Part shown: positions 1 to 8,122 of the stretch, one piece after another | Position numbering within the stretch: the first letter of the stretch is position 1 | Layout of the letters: each line of letters begins with the position of its first letter | From: Bacteroidales bacterium | Lineage (GTDB): Bacteria; Bacteroidota; Bacteroidia; Bacteroidales; UBA932 | Length of the DNA: 10,391 nucleotides | Assembly (NCBI GenBank): GCA_018433265.1 | Contig: JAHDRO010000039.1 | Coordinates: 1-10,391 of the forward strand | Direction: 5' to 3' | Made by a program: the position numbers and the translations under genes | Notes under the pieces: generated by a model | What the model saw: only the letters and a program-made list of their open reading frames with translations | What the model was told of the DNA's origin: nothing | Database searches by the model: none

Positions 1-333
1 ATTATCCTTGAATATATCTGCAAAAAAAGTTGAAATTACTGCCCTGAAACCATAATCATATAATGCCCAAGCAGCATGTTCCCTGCTTGAACCACACCCA
101 AAATTATTGCCTGCAACCAAAATTCTGCCTTTATTATCAGAATTGTTAAGAATAAATGATTCTATAGGCTCACCATCCTGATCATACCGCCAGTCATAAA
201 AAAGATTTTTGCCAAAATTTTCTCGAGTAGTTGTTTTAAGAAATCTGGCAGGTATAATCTGATCTGTATCAATGTTATCAACAGGCAAAATTATGGCCTC
301 TGAAATAAGTTCTATAAATTTTTCAAAGCTCAT
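1..333 (-). CDS. leuD: 3-isopropylmalate dehydratase small subunit (LeuD), partial, C-terminus beyond window
   Basis: Small subunit of isopropylmalate isomerase. With LeuC it interconverts 2- and 3-isopropylmalate, the second step of leucine synthesis, in the cytoplasm. The first 111 codons are visible. The family's N-terminal motif [11 protein letters not shown] is at residues 22-32. The substrate-loop motif [14 protein letters not shown] is at residues 78-91, and is the small-subunit signature. LeuD proteins are usually about 200 residues, so roughly the last 90 lie beyond the left edge. The start codon overlaps the leuC stop by four bases (ATGA), implying translational coupling and equal amounts of the two subunits. 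Nothing suggests a broken gene. The family assignment is firm; only the 3' end is unseen. Confidence 0.96.
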   Translation of the reverse strand, partial: MSFEKFIELISEAIILPVDNIDTDQIIPARFLKTTTRENFGKNLFYDWRYDQDGEPIESFILNNSDNKGRILVAGNNFGCGSSREHAAWALYDYGFRAVISTFFADIFKDN

Positions 334-1721
334 GATATTAAATAAATTCTTGGATCTGTTATAACTCCGTTAATTGCAGTAGCTGCAGCTACCAAAGGTC
401 CGGCAAGGAGTGTTCTAGCACCGGTTCCCTGCCTCCCTTCAAAATTTCTGTTTGAGGTAGAAACACAATATTTACCTGAAGGCACTTTATCTTCATTCAT
501 GGCAAGGCATGCCGAACATCCTGGTTCTCTTATCTCAAAACCGGCTTCTCTTAGAATATCTCCTATCCCCTCCTCTTCTATCGCTCTCAGAACTCCATTA
601 GAACCAGGAACCAACCAAGCAATAATGTCTGGATGTTTTTTTCTTCCTTTTACAATTGAGGCAAATGCTCTGAAATCTTCAACTCTTCCATTAGTACAAC
701 TTCCAAGAAACACATAATCAATCTTTTTACCAATGATTTTTTCTCCTCCAACAAACCCCATATAAGCCAAAGCTTTACTAAAGCTATCTCCATCTTTTGC
801 ATTTTGTGGTATAACTCCGTTTACATTTATTCCCATTCCAGGATTCGTTCCATAAGTTATCATTGGTTCAACCTCTTCAGCATTGAAATTGTAAACAATA
901 TCAAATTCTGCACCTTCATCACTTTTCAACAGCTTCCACATATTAACCGATTCTATCCATGCCTCATTTTTTGGAGCAAACTCTTTGCCTTCCAAATATC
1001 TGAATGTTATATCATCAGGAGCAATAAGAGCTCCTCTTGCACCCATTTCGATACTCATGTTGCAAATCGTCATTCTCTCCTCCATAGATAACGAAGATAT
1101 TATATCACCGGAAAATTCTATAAAATAGCCTGTTCCTGCAGATGTACCTAATTTTGAAATAATATGCAGAATTAAATCTTTTGCACAAACCCCCTTAGTT
1201 AATTTTCCGTTAACATTTATCAACATCTGTTTGGGTTTAAACTGAAGAATTGACTGTGTGGCAAGAACCATTTCAACTTCACTGGTTCCTATACCAAATG
1301 CAATGTTGCCAAAGGCTCCATGTGTTGAAGTATGACTATCACCACAGACAATTGTCATTCCGCAAGTAGTTAACCCAAGTTCAGGGCCTATAATATGCAC
1401 TACACCGTTATGTCTGTCTTGAAGAGGAAAATATAAGATACCGTGTCTGGACGTGTTTTCGGCAAGTCTTTCAATGGGTATTCTTGATGAAGAGTCTTGT
1501 ACAGGCAGATGCTGATTTAAAGTTGGAACATTATGGTCACATGTAGCAAATGTCTTATATGGTCTAAAAACCTTTAAGCCCCTTCTATCCAGGTCAGAAA
1601 AAGCCTGAGGAGAAGTTACTTCATGTATGTAATGTCTGTCAATATATAAAATAGAAGGGCCTCCAGTAATTTCTTTTACTATATGGGATTCCCAGATTTT
1701 ATCAAATAGCGTCTTTTTCAT
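330..1721 (-). CDS. leuC: 3-isopropylmalate dehydratase large subunit (LeuC)
   Basis: Large, iron-sulfur subunit of isopropylmalate isomerase (aconitase superfamily), partner of LeuD. At 463 residues it has normal length. Seen directly: the CDHNVPT motif at residues 61-67, the [13 protein letters not shown] segment at 126-138, and the three expected 4Fe-4S ligands, Cys342 in GSCTNGR and Cys402 and Cys405 in GCSACLAMN. The C-terminal NRNFEGRQG motif (424-432) is also intact. The start lies 21 bases after the leuA stop. It is preceded by an A/T-rich stretch without a Shine-Dalgarno sequence, usual for Bacteroidetes. The gene ends in a four-base overlap with leuD. It sits in the leuA-leuC-leuD operon and should share the attenuator upstream of leuA. 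Confidence 0.98.
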   Translation of the reverse strand: MKKTLFDKIWESHIVKEITGGPSILYIDRHYIHEVTSPQAFSDLDRRGLKVFRPYKTFATCDHNVPTLNQHLPVQDSSSRIPIERLAENTSRHGILYFPLQDRHNGVVHIIGPELGLTTCGMTIVCGDSHTSTHGAFGNIAFGIGTSEVEMVLATQSILQFKPKQMLINVNGKLTKGVCAKDLILHIISKLGTSAGTGYFIEFSGDIISSLSMEERMTICNMSIEMGARGALIAPDDITFRYLEGKEFAPKNEAWIESVNMWKLLKSDEGAEFDIVYNFNAEEVEPMITYGTNPGMGINVNGVIPQNAKDGDSFSKALAYMGFVGGEKIIGKKIDYVFLGSCTNGRVEDFRAFASIVKGRKKHPDIIAWLVPGSNGVLRAIEEEGIGDILREAGFEIREPGCSACLAMNEDKVPSGKYCVSTSNRNFEGRQGTGARTLLAGPLVAAATAINGVITDPRIYLIS

Positions 1722-1742
1722 TTGTAATTTATTTGCACTTTT

Positions 1743-3239
1743 TTATATAATTTTTGACACTGCATCAATAAGTGCCTCTACTGAAGCTGTAATTATATCA
1801 GTATTTGCAGAAAATCCATAATAGATATTTCCCTTATTTTCAATCTGAATATGAACCTTTCCAACATCATCAGTTCCTCTAGTTATTGCCTGAATAAGAA
1901 ACTCCTCAAGATAAATCTTCCTGTTTATCAAAGATTTAACTGCTGAAAAGGCCGCATCAATAGGACCGTTACCAGAACTTATGGCTGTACACTCCTCACC
2001 GTCAATAAGCAACTTGACAGAAGCCATTGGAATAGCAGATTTACCACAAACAACCTGGAGATATTTAAGTTTAATTTTGTGAGTCTGAATATTTTTTGTG
2101 ACCCCTGAAATCATTAATAAATCCTCATCATGAATATCTTTTTTGACATCGGCTAGTCTCAAAAATTTTTCATAAGCCACATCCAGTTCTTCACTTGTAA
2201 GATCAATATTCAAACGTGAAAAGTGATGTTTCAATGCCGCTCTACCACTTCTCGCTGTAAGAGGTATTAATGATTCATTTATACCAACATCATTAGGATC
2301 TATTATTTCATAACTTTCTCTGTTTTTTAAAACTCCGTCCTGATGTATTCCTGAAGAGTGAGCAAAAGCATTTCTTCCGACGATAGCCTTGTTTGGCTGC
2401 ACAGGCATTCTCATTAAAGTAGAAACCAACCTGGATGTTTTGATGATTAGATGCGTATCTATACTTGTTTCTACCGGGAAATCTTTTCTGCATTTAATGG
2501 CCATTACAACTTCCTCAAGAGCAGTATTACCTGCTCTCTCTCCAACTCCATTGATAGTCACTTCTACCTGTCTTGCACCATTCATCACTCCTGCAAGGGT
2601 ATTTGCTGTTGCCATGCCAAGATCATTATGACAATGAGTAGATATTATTGCTTTATCAATATTAGGAACATTGTTTTTTAGATAGAGTATCTTCTTGCCA
2701 TATTCTTCAGGAGTACAGTAGCCTGTTGTGTCAGGAATATTAACTACTGTTGCACCGGCTTTTATAACTGCCTCAACTACTCTTGCAAGGTAATCATTGT
2801 CTGTTCTTCCTGCATCTTCAGCATAAAATTCAACGTCATCAGTAAATTTTCTTGCATAATTAACACAATGTACTGCTCTTTCAAGTATCTCGTCCCGATT
2901 TGATTTAAACTTATAAAGGATATGTGGATCAGAAGTTCCGATCCCTGTATGAATTCTCTTTCGTTTTGCAAAATGAAGTGAATCAGCAGCAACCTCGATA
3001 TCTTTGTCAACAGCTCTCGTAAGTGCACAAATTACCGATTCGGTTACGACTTTTGATATCTCAACAACTGACGTAAAATCTCCTGGACTTGAGATTGGAA
3101 AACCGCATTCAATAATGTCTACCTTTAGAAGTTCCAGAGCTTTCGCAAGTTCTATCTTTTCAATTGTGTTAAGCTGGCAACCAGGGACTTGCTCTCCATC
3201 CCTCAAAGTTGTGTCAAATACATAAAGTTTCTCTTTCAT
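1743..3239 (-). CDS. leuA: 2-isopropylmalate synthase (LeuA)
   Basis: Condenses acetyl-CoA with 2-oxoisovalerate to form 2-isopropylmalate, the committed and normally leucine-inhibited step of leucine synthesis. The 498-residue protein starts with the family signature [13 protein letters not shown] (residues 8-20). It has the metal-binding HCHND motif (His202, His204) and the GVGERAGN segment (231-238). The C-terminal part (about 385-498), with [10 protein letters not shown] and GTDDVGKVH, is the LeuA allosteric dimer domain, so it is a true LeuA rather than a homocitrate synthase or short HMG-CoA lyase-like protein. An in-frame ATG 16 codons upstream (3287) is rejected as the start: those codons run through the attenuator hairpin, and family homology begins at the chosen Met. 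Expression is probably controlled by leucyl-tRNA-dependent attenuation. Confidence 0.97.
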   Translation of the reverse strand: MKEKLYVFDTTLRDGEQVPGCQLNTIEKIELAKALELLKVDIIECGFPISSPGDFTSVVEISKVVTESVICALTRAVDKDIEVAADSLHFAKRKRIHTGIGTSDPHILYKFKSNRDEILERAVHCVNYARKFTDDVEFYAEDAGRTDNDYLARVVEAVIKAGATVVNIPDTTGYCTPEEYGKKILYLKNNVPNIDKAIISTHCHNDLGMATANTLAGVMNGARQVEVTINGVGERAGNTALEEVVMAIKCRKDFPVETSIDTHLIIKTSRLVSTLMRMPVQPNKAIVGRNAFAHSSGIHQDGVLKNRESYEIIDPNDVGINESLIPLTARSGRAALKHHFSRLNIDLTSEELDVAYEKFLRLADVKKDIHDEDLLMISGVTKNIQTHKIKLKYLQVVCGKSAIPMASVKLLIDGEECTAISSGNGPIDAAFSAVKSLINRKIYLEEFLIQAITRGTDDVGKVHIQIENKGNIYYGFSANTDIITASVEALIDAVSKII

Positions 3240-3247
3240 GACTGCAT

Positions 3248-3280
3248 AAAAATTAAAAGCCACCTCATATTGAGGTGGCT
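3248..3280 (-). terminator. Attenuator terminator in the leu operon leader
   Basis: On the minus strand, AGCCACCTCA (3280-3271) and TGAGGTGGCT (3267-3258) form a perfect 10-bp stem with a 3-base loop. The stem is followed at once by TTTTAATTTTT (3258-3248). This is a typical intrinsic terminator, but it ends only 8 bases before the leuA start codon and points into the operon. It would therefore stop transcription before leuA, as expected of an attenuator rather than an operon end. The competing pairing is described under the antiterminator entry. Confidence 0.85.
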
Positions 3281-3333
3281 GGTTCATATATCGTTCAAGT
3301 TATCTTTCTGAAATACATCAACTCTCCACCTCA
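3271..3333 (-). promoter_or_regulatory. Antiterminator pairing in the leu leader
   Basis: A second copy of TGAGGTGG lies on the minus strand at 3333-3326. It can form 8 perfect base pairs with CCACCTCA (3278-3271), the 5' arm of the terminator. The two structures exclude each other. The upstream copy lies inside the last codons of the leader peptide, beginning 11 bases after the last leucine codon. A ribosome stalled on the leucine codons would leave it free to form the antiterminator, while a ribosome at the leader stop (3320-3318) would cover it and let the terminator form. A weaker upstream hairpin (CTCA 3353-3350 with TGAG 3333-3330, extended by CTCT 3361-3358 with AGAG 3325-3322) could sequester the same segment when no ribosome is present. 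The base pairing is seen; the mechanism is inferred from classical attenuators. Confidence 0.75.
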
Positions 3334-3395
3334 TTACCAAAGCATAGGCTGAGAATTAGAGAATAATGAATATGTAAAAAATTAAAGGCGTACAT
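3318..3395 (-). CDS. leuL: Leucine operon leader peptide (attenuation peptide), 25 aa
   Basis: Short reading frame of 25 codons plus TGA, upstream of leuA on the same strand. Four codons are leucine: TTA (3377-3375), CTA (3359-3357), CTC (3353-3351) and CTA (3347-3345). Three of them form a Leu-Ile-Leu-Ser-Leu run at residues 13-17. Two isoleucines (residues 9 and 14) are also present. The run ends 11 bases before the antiterminator segment, and the stop codon lies 5 bases beyond that segment. This is the geometry of a classical ribosome-mediated attenuator. The product is hydrophobic, with no other recognisable function, and probably serves only as a sensor of charged tRNA-Leu. No Shine-Dalgarno sequence precedes it. 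Placement of codons, antiterminator and terminator together makes chance unlikely, though expression is unproven. Confidence 0.78.
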   Translation of the reverse strand: MYAFNFLHIHYSLILSLCFGNEVES

Positions 3396-3403
3396 AACGG
3401 CTG

Positions 3404-3432
3404 CGAATATAGAAAAATTATTAATATGTAAA
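3404..3432 (-). promoter_or_regulatory. Possible promoter of the leu operon
   Basis: On the minus strand TATATTCG (3411-3404) matches the Bacteroidetes -7 consensus TAnnTTTG at all but one fixed position. TTTA (3432-3429), 17 bases upstream, resembles the -33 TTTG element with one mismatch. Transcription would start within a few bases of the leader-peptide ATG (3395), leaving almost no 5' leader before it. That is tight, so a start further upstream is possible. This is a weak call. Confidence 0.35.
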
Positions 3433-3443
3433 TGGAATTATCT

Positions 3444-3451
3444 TATTTTTG
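3444..3451 (+). promoter_or_regulatory. Possible -7 promoter element of the crotonase operon
   Basis: TATTTTTG is an exact match to the Bacteroidetes sigma-A type -7 element TAnnTTTG. It lies 27 bases before the ATG of the crotonase gene, which would give a 5' leader of roughly 20 bases, very rich in A and T. No clear TTTG is found at the -33 position, so support rests on the -7 element and its placement. The promoter would diverge from that of the leu operon within the same short region. Confidence 0.45.
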
Positions 3452-3478
3452 CATAAATTATAAAAATAATTACAAATT

Positions 3479-4258
3479 ATGACATACAAATATCTAAATA
3501 TATCCATTGACAATCAGATATATACCCTCACAATCAGTAATCCTTCTCAACTTAATGCACTAAATTCTTATATTTTAAAAGAACTTGATGATACAATAGA
3601 CAATCTTTCTAAAAACGAAGATATAAGGGTATTGATTATTACTGGCGAAGGAAAATCATTCGTCTCAGGAGCCGATATTTCAGAAATGGTCTCAATGGAC
3701 GGAATTGAAGCAGCTGAATTTGGATATTTTGGTTCAATGGTTTTTAGAAAAATAGAATTGCTTCCTGTTCCCGTAATAGCTGCCGTCAATGGATTTGCAC
3801 TTGGAGGAGGATGTGAGTTGGCCATGGCATGTGACATAAGAATTGCGTCTGAAAATGCAAAGTTTGGACAGCCTGAAGTTGGACTTGGTATTACTCCGGG
3901 CTTTTCTGGAAATTTCAGGATGACCCGTATTGTCGGAATAGCCAAGGCAAAAGAGTTAATATTCACAGGAAAAATTATTAATTCTACTGAGGCTTTATCC
4001 ATAGGTCTTGTAAATAGTGTTGTCCCACAGGAGACTCTTATGGAAAATGCAATTAAATTAGCCAATGATATTGCAAAAAATGCCCCTATTGCAGTCCGTA
4101 ATGCAAAAAATCTAATTAATATTTCAGCTGATCTCACAGTTGATGAGGCCATAAAAAATGAAATACAGTATTTTGCTGCGTGTTTTGGTACAGAAGATCA
4201 AAAAGAGGGCATGAAGGCCTTTTTAAACAAAACTAAAGTTAAATTTAATAATCGATAA
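3479..4258 (+). CDS. crt: Enoyl-CoA hydratase/isomerase family protein, 3-hydroxybutyryl-CoA dehydratase (crotonase) type
   Basis: Crotonase-fold enzyme of 259 residues, normal for the family, predicted to hydrate or dehydrate short-chain acyl-CoA (crotonyl-CoA and 3-hydroxybutyryl-CoA). Seen directly: SGADI (63-67), which supplies one oxyanion-hole amide; GFALGGGCELAMACD (105-119), with the first catalytic Glu113; and GQPEVGLGITPG (130-141), with the second catalytic Glu133. Both glutamates favour a true hydratase over an isomerase. The usual GGTQRL following PG is replaced by SGNFRM (143-148), an unusual variant next to the active site. Its neighbour 17 bases downstream encodes the matching dehydrogenase, which supports a C4 substrate. 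No thiolase or butyryl-CoA dehydrogenase is in view, so direction (butyrate-type synthesis or fatty-acid breakdown) is open. Confidence 0.9.
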   Translation: MTYKYLNISIDNQIYTLTISNPSQLNALNSYILKELDDTIDNLSKNEDIRVLIITGEGKSFVSGADISEMVSMDGIEAAEFGYFGSMVFRKIELLPVPVIAAVNGFALGGGCELAMACDIRIASENAKFGQPEVGLGITPGFSGNFRMTRIVGIAKAKELIFTGKIINSTEALSIGLVNSVVPQETLMENAIKLANDIAKNAPIAVRNAKNLINISADLTVDEAIKNEIQYFAACFGTEDQKEGMKAFLNKTKVKFNNR

Positions 4259-4275
4259 TTTAATTATAATTAACT

Positions 4276-5127
4276 ATGAAAATTTGCGTTATAGGAAGTG
4301 GAACAATGGGAAGCGGAATAGTTCAAGCTTTTTCTCAATCTGGCTTCAATGTCATAATGAAAGGACTGAATGATGCCGAACTTCAATCAGGATTCAAAAA
4401 AATTAATAGCAATCTCTCAAGACTTGCAGAAAAAGGTAAAATTGATAAAAGTGAAGTTGAATCAATTATTTCAAGAATAGTCGGCACTACATCTTATGAT
4501 ATTTGCAAGGATGCAGATTTAATAGTAGAAGCCGTTTTTGAGACAATGGAGGTCAAAAATGAAATTTTTAAAACATTGGATGAAATTTGTGATCCTAAAA
4601 CTGTTCTTGCATCTAATACATCTTCTCTTTCAATTACTGAAATAGCAGCATCTACAAAAAGAGCAGATCGAGTAATAGGTATGCATTTTTTCAATCCCGC
4701 ACCCGTAATGAAACTCGTAGAAATCATTAAAGGACAACTTACTTCTGTAGAAACCCAGCAATTTGTCGCAGATATAGCAACAAAAGCCGGTAAAACTCCT
4801 GTCAATGTCAATGAAGCTCCAGGTTTTGTGGTAAATAGAATTCTTATTCCTCTTGTAAATGAAGGCATATCAATCCTTGCTGATGGCGTTGCAACAAGAG
4901 ATGAAATTGATGAAGCCATGAAACTTGGCGCCAATCACCCTATGGGGCCTCTTGCACTTGGGGATCTGATAGGACTCGATGTTTGCCTGGCTATCATGGA
5001 GGTACTATACAAAGAATTTGGAGACCCTAAGTATAGGCCACATCCTCTTTTGAAAAAAATGGTAAGATCTGGGCAATTAGGCAGAAAAACAGGCGTTGGA
5101 TTTTACGATTACAGGAAACAACAATAA
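4276..5127 (+). CDS. hbd: 3-hydroxybutyryl-CoA dehydrogenase
   Basis: Oxidoreductase interconverting acetoacetyl-CoA and 3-hydroxybutyryl-CoA; it works with the crotonase encoded just upstream. At 283 residues it is the single-domain-pair bacterial form, not the FadB fusion. It has the Rossmann GSGTMGSG loop (7-14), the catalytic [10 protein letters not shown] segment (113-122, with Ser116), [13 protein letters not shown] (137-149, with His137) and APGFVVNRI (181-189, with Asn187). The C-terminal helical domain carries GANHPMGPL and ends with [11 protein letters not shown], closely resembling the clostridial butyrate-pathway enzyme as I recall it. One oddity: the acidic residue that normally ends the second beta strand and holds the NAD ribose is missing. 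The segment reads VIMKGLND (26-33), with Lys29-Gly30 in place of the usual Arg-Asp. Cofactor preference may therefore differ. Confidence 0.95.
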   Translation: MKICVIGSGTMGSGIVQAFSQSGFNVIMKGLNDAELQSGFKKINSNLSRLAEKGKIDKSEVESIISRIVGTTSYDICKDADLIVEAVFETMEVKNEIFKTLDEICDPKTVLASNTSSLSITEIAASTKRADRVIGMHFFNPAPVMKLVEIIKGQLTSVETQQFVADIATKAGKTPVNVNEAPGFVVNRILIPLVNEGISILADGVATRDEIDEAMKLGANHPMGPLALGDLIGLDVCLAIMEVLYKEFGDPKYRPHPLLKKMVRSGQLGRKTGVGFYDYRKQQ

Positions 5128-5141
5128 ACTACATTTATTAT

Positions 5142-8120
5142 ATGTCTGAAAAAGAGAGTCAGAACATAAGTTCAAAGATGAATTATAAGATTCTAATGCA
5201 GAATCGAATAAGAAGAGTTCTGATGATCTGTACAAGTTATGATGCATATATTCTTGAAGAAGATGGGCGGATTGAAGATCAGATCTATAAAGAGTATGTA
5301 GATCTTAACTTGAGCAATCCCCCTACTTTTACATGGGTCAATTCTTCAATGGATGCATTGAAGTTACTCGATTCTGACGATGATTTTGACCTAATCATCA
5401 GTATGATAAATGTGGGAGAGCTTGATGTCTTTAAATTTTCAAAGCTATGCAAGGTTGAACATCCTTATATTCCATTTGTTTTGCTTTCAAATTTCTCCAG
5501 AGAACTTGAAAGGATTGTTAGAGAAGAAGATTGTTCTGCAATTGACCATATATTTAGCTGGCATGGCAATGCAGACCTCATATTGGCAATCATCAAGCTG
5601 TTTGAAGACAGAACTAATGCTGATGATGACATATTGAACGCAGGAGTACAATCAATTCTTCTGGTTGAAGATTCAATAAGGTTTTACTCCACTTATTTGC
5701 CAACAATTTATAGACTTGTACTTGAGCAAAGTGCAGAATTTCTAAAGGAGACTCTTAACGAACAACAGCAAAAACTCAGGAAAAGAGCAAGACCCAAAAT
5801 TTTGCTTGCTACTTGTTACGAAGAAGCTGTCTCACTATATCAGAAATATAAACAAAACCTTCTTGGAGTAATTTCTGATGTAGCATTTGTCATTCACAAG
5901 AACGATCCTCCTGAAAGTGAGAAAATTGATGCCGGGATTGATCTTTGCAAAATGATCAAAAATGATGATTTTTATATGCCGTTTCTTCTGCAATCCTCAC
6001 AAGAAAGTATGAGAAATGTGGCTGAAAGTATGGGAGTAGGTTTTATTCTTAAACATTCAAAGACTCTCTTGCTCGAATTGAGTGAATACATTAGTGAAGA
6101 ATTCGTTTTTGGAGATTTTGTTTTCAGAGACAATAATAGCGGTATTGTATACGGAAAAGCAAAAGATCTTAAAGATTTGCAGCACTTAATAATGGAAATC
6201 CCTGAAGATGTATTGCTCTATCACGCTTCAAGAAATCGACTTTCAAAGTGGATGTATTCAAGGGGTCTGTTTGATCTGGCAAATAAAATCAGGGATGTCA
6301 GAGAAGGACAATTCAACAGTATCAATGAACTTAGAAACTTTATCGTTAAATCCATTATTGAATATAGAATGGTAGTAGGCCATGGAGTTGTAGCTAAGTT
6401 CAATAAGGAAACATATGAAGAATTTATTTGGTTTGCCCGGCTTGGAGAAGGATCTCTTGGCGGAAAGGCAAGAGGACTGGCATTTATTAACAGCATGCTT
6501 CAAAAGCATAATCTGTTGAACAAATACCCTGGAGTTAAAATACTTATTCCAAGAACTATAGTGATAGCAACCGATTACTTTGATGAATTTATCAAAGAAA
6601 ATGGCCTGCAATATGTAATTAATTCCGAGATTTCAGATGAAGAACTTTTATCAGAATTTACCAGTTCGAGGCTTCCTGCAAGATTAATTGAAGACTTAAG
6701 TGAATATATTAAATATGTTAATGGCCCTTTGGCTGTTAGATCAAGCTCCAAACTTGAAGACTCCCATTATCAACCATTCGCGGGAATATATTCCACTTAC
6801 ATGATTCCTTTCACTCAAAACAGTGACCAAATGCTGCGTCTATTGGGCAAAGCTATAAAAAGTGTTTATGCATCAGTATATTATGCATCAAGCCGTTCAT
6901 ATATCCAAGCAACTTCCAATCTTATCAGCGAAGAGAAAATGGCAGTTGTTATTCAGGATGTATGTGGAACTGAGGACAGTGGATACTTTTTTCCAACTTT
7001 ATCAGGAGTTGCCAGGTCTGTTAATTTTTATCCTATTGGAGACGAGAAACCGGAAGACGGGATTGTCAATATGGCCTTCGGACTTGGGAGACTCGTAGTT
7101 GAAGGAGAGAAATGTCTTAGATTTTCGCCAAAGCACCCAAAACATATTCTTCAACTTTCGACCCCTGAACTTGCATTAAAAGAGACTCAAAATCATATGT
7201 ATGCGCTGAATCTCAAACCTGAAGAGTTCAAAACATCCATAGACGAATCTGTTAATTTAGCCAAATTTGATATAAATCAGATAAAACATTTCAGGAACAT
7301 GCAACATGTAGCTTCTACATGGAATGCACAAGATGAGATGTTAATTGACAGTAATCTTGTTGAAGGAAGGAAAGTTATAACATTTGCTCACATTTTAAAA
7401 CATGATGTATTCCCATTGGCAGATATAATTTGTGATATATTGAATATTAGTCAAACAGAGATGCGTACACCTGTAGAAATTGAATTTGCTGTAAACATGG
7501 ATGTCGATGCCGGCCAAGACATAATTTTTAATCTTCTTCAAATAAGGCCAGTAGCCGATAATCAAGACTATATATCAATTAACTGGGACAAAATAGATAA
7601 GAATGACTGTATAATTTATGCTGAAAAGGCACTTGGAGTTGGTAATATAGAAGGAATTACAGATATTATTTATATAAGAGAAGAAAATTTTGACAATTCC
7701 CGTACAAAAGATATTGCTGCGGAGATAAATTATCTTAACAAAAATTTAAAAGAAGAAGGAAATAATTATATTCTAATTGGACCTGGCAGATGGGGCTCAA
7801 GTGATTCCTGGCTTGGAATTCCGGTCAAATGGTCAGACATATCAGAGGCTAAAGTAATTGTCGAATGTGGACAGAAAAATTTTCATGTCGAACCAAGTCA
7901 GGGCACACATTTTTTTCAAAATTTAACATCACTTGGTATTGGCTATTTAACAATTAATCCCTTTCTGGATGACGGAAAATTTGACAGAGAATATTTAGAT
8001 TCTCTTGAAGCAGTTCATGAAAGCAACTATTTAAGACACATACGTTTTAAAGTACCATTAAAGGTATGCATTGATGGCAAGAACAGTAGAGGAATCGTTA
8101 TTAGACCTATAACCAAATAA
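5142..8120 (+). CDS. Two receiver-like domains + PPDK-N/PEP-synthase-type ATP-binding domain protein, unknown reaction
   Basis: A 992-residue cytoplasmic protein without signal peptide or membrane segments. Residues about 25-155 look like a degenerate receiver domain: the phospho-acceptor aspartate and conserved lysine are not evident. Residues about 169-310 look like an intact receiver: Glu176-Asp177 in LLVEDS, likely acceptor Asp246 in GVISDVAF, Ser285 or Ser286, and Lys304 in FILKHS. Residues about 433-803 match the nucleotide-binding part of PEP synthase and pyruvate phosphate dikinase: GSLGGKARGL (with Lys442), LAVRSSSKLED (530-540, with Arg533), FAGIYST, NMAFGLG, EIEFAV and LLQIRPV. The phosphohistidine swivel motif and the PEP-binding barrel are absent. 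The C-terminal 180 residues instead carry LIGPGRWGSSDSWLGIP (878-893) and SQGTHFFQNLT (919-929), which I cannot assign. It is likely often labelled PEP synthase; that reaction is not supported. It starts 14 bases after hbd and ends 2 bases before the PurF-like gene. Confidence 0.88.
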   Translation: MSEKESQNISSKMNYKILMQNRIRRVLMICTSYDAYILEEDGRIEDQIYKEYVDLNLSNPPTFTWVNSSMDALKLLDSDDDFDLIISMINVGELDVFKFSKLCKVEHPYIPFVLLSNFSRELERIVREEDCSAIDHIFSWHGNADLILAIIKLFEDRTNADDDILNAGVQSILLVEDSIRFYSTYLPTIYRLVLEQSAEFLKETLNEQQQKLRKRARPKILLATCYEEAVSLYQKYKQNLLGVISDVAFVIHKNDPPESEKIDAGIDLCKMIKNDDFYMPFLLQSSQESMRNVAESMGVGFILKHSKTLLLELSEYISEEFVFGDFVFRDNNSGIVYGKAKDLKDLQHLIMEIPEDVLLYHASRNRLSKWMYSRGLFDLANKIRDVREGQFNSINELRNFIVKSIIEYRMVVGHGVVAKFNKETYEEFIWFARLGEGSLGGKARGLAFINSMLQKHNLLNKYPGVKILIPRTIVIATDYFDEFIKENGLQYVINSEISDEELLSEFTSSRLPARLIEDLSEYIKYVNGPLAVRSSSKLEDSHYQPFAGIYSTYMIPFTQNSDQMLRLLGKAIKSVYASVYYASSRSYIQATSNLISEEKMAVVIQDVCGTEDSGYFFPTLSGVARSVNFYPIGDEKPEDGIVNMAFGLGRLVVEGEKCLRFSPKHPKHILQLSTPELALKETQNHMYALNLKPEEFKTSIDESVNLAKFDINQIKHFRNMQHVASTWNAQDEMLIDSNLVEGRKVITFAHILKHDVFPLADIICDILNISQTEMRTPVEIEFAVNMDVDAGQDIIFNLLQIRPVADNQDYISINWDKIDKNDCIIYAEKALGVGNIEGITDIIYIREENFDNSRTKDIAAEINYLNKNLKEEGNNYILIGPGRWGSSDSWLGIPVKWSDISEAKVIVECGQKNFHVEPSQGTHFFQNLTSLGIGYLTINPFLDDGKFDREYLDSLEAVHESNYLRHIRFKVPLKVCIDGKNSRGIVIRPITK

Positions 8121-8122
8121 TC

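Noticed and set aside
3258..3280. The leu hairpin as a terminator for plus-strand transcription
   Set aside because: The U-tract lies on the minus-strand side; plus-strand bases after the stem are not T-rich, and no plus-strand gene ends here.
3240..3287. Sixteen extra in-frame codons at the start of leuA from an upstream ATG
   Set aside because: They are encoded by the attenuator hairpin and its U-tract, and LeuA family similarity begins at the Met at 3239.
3273..3335. Second short frame (16 codons) overlapping the leu leader peptide, starting ATG-AGG-TGG
   Set aside because: It has only one leucine codon, near its end, and overlaps the antiterminator; the 25-codon frame with the leucine run explains the leader far better.
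3568..4152. Long open frame of 194 codons antisense to the crotonase gene
   Set aside because: The sense strand encodes a well-conserved enzyme with intact catalytic residues; the antisense product shows no recognisable domain and is a by-product of codon bias.
4494..4934. 146-codon frame antisense to hbd
   Set aside because: It lies fully inside the well-recognised dehydrogenase gene and has no recognisable motif.
5142..8120. Naming the 992-residue protein ppsA or ppdK
   Set aside because: Only the ATP-binding part matches; the phosphohistidine and PEP-binding domains needed for those reactions are absent.
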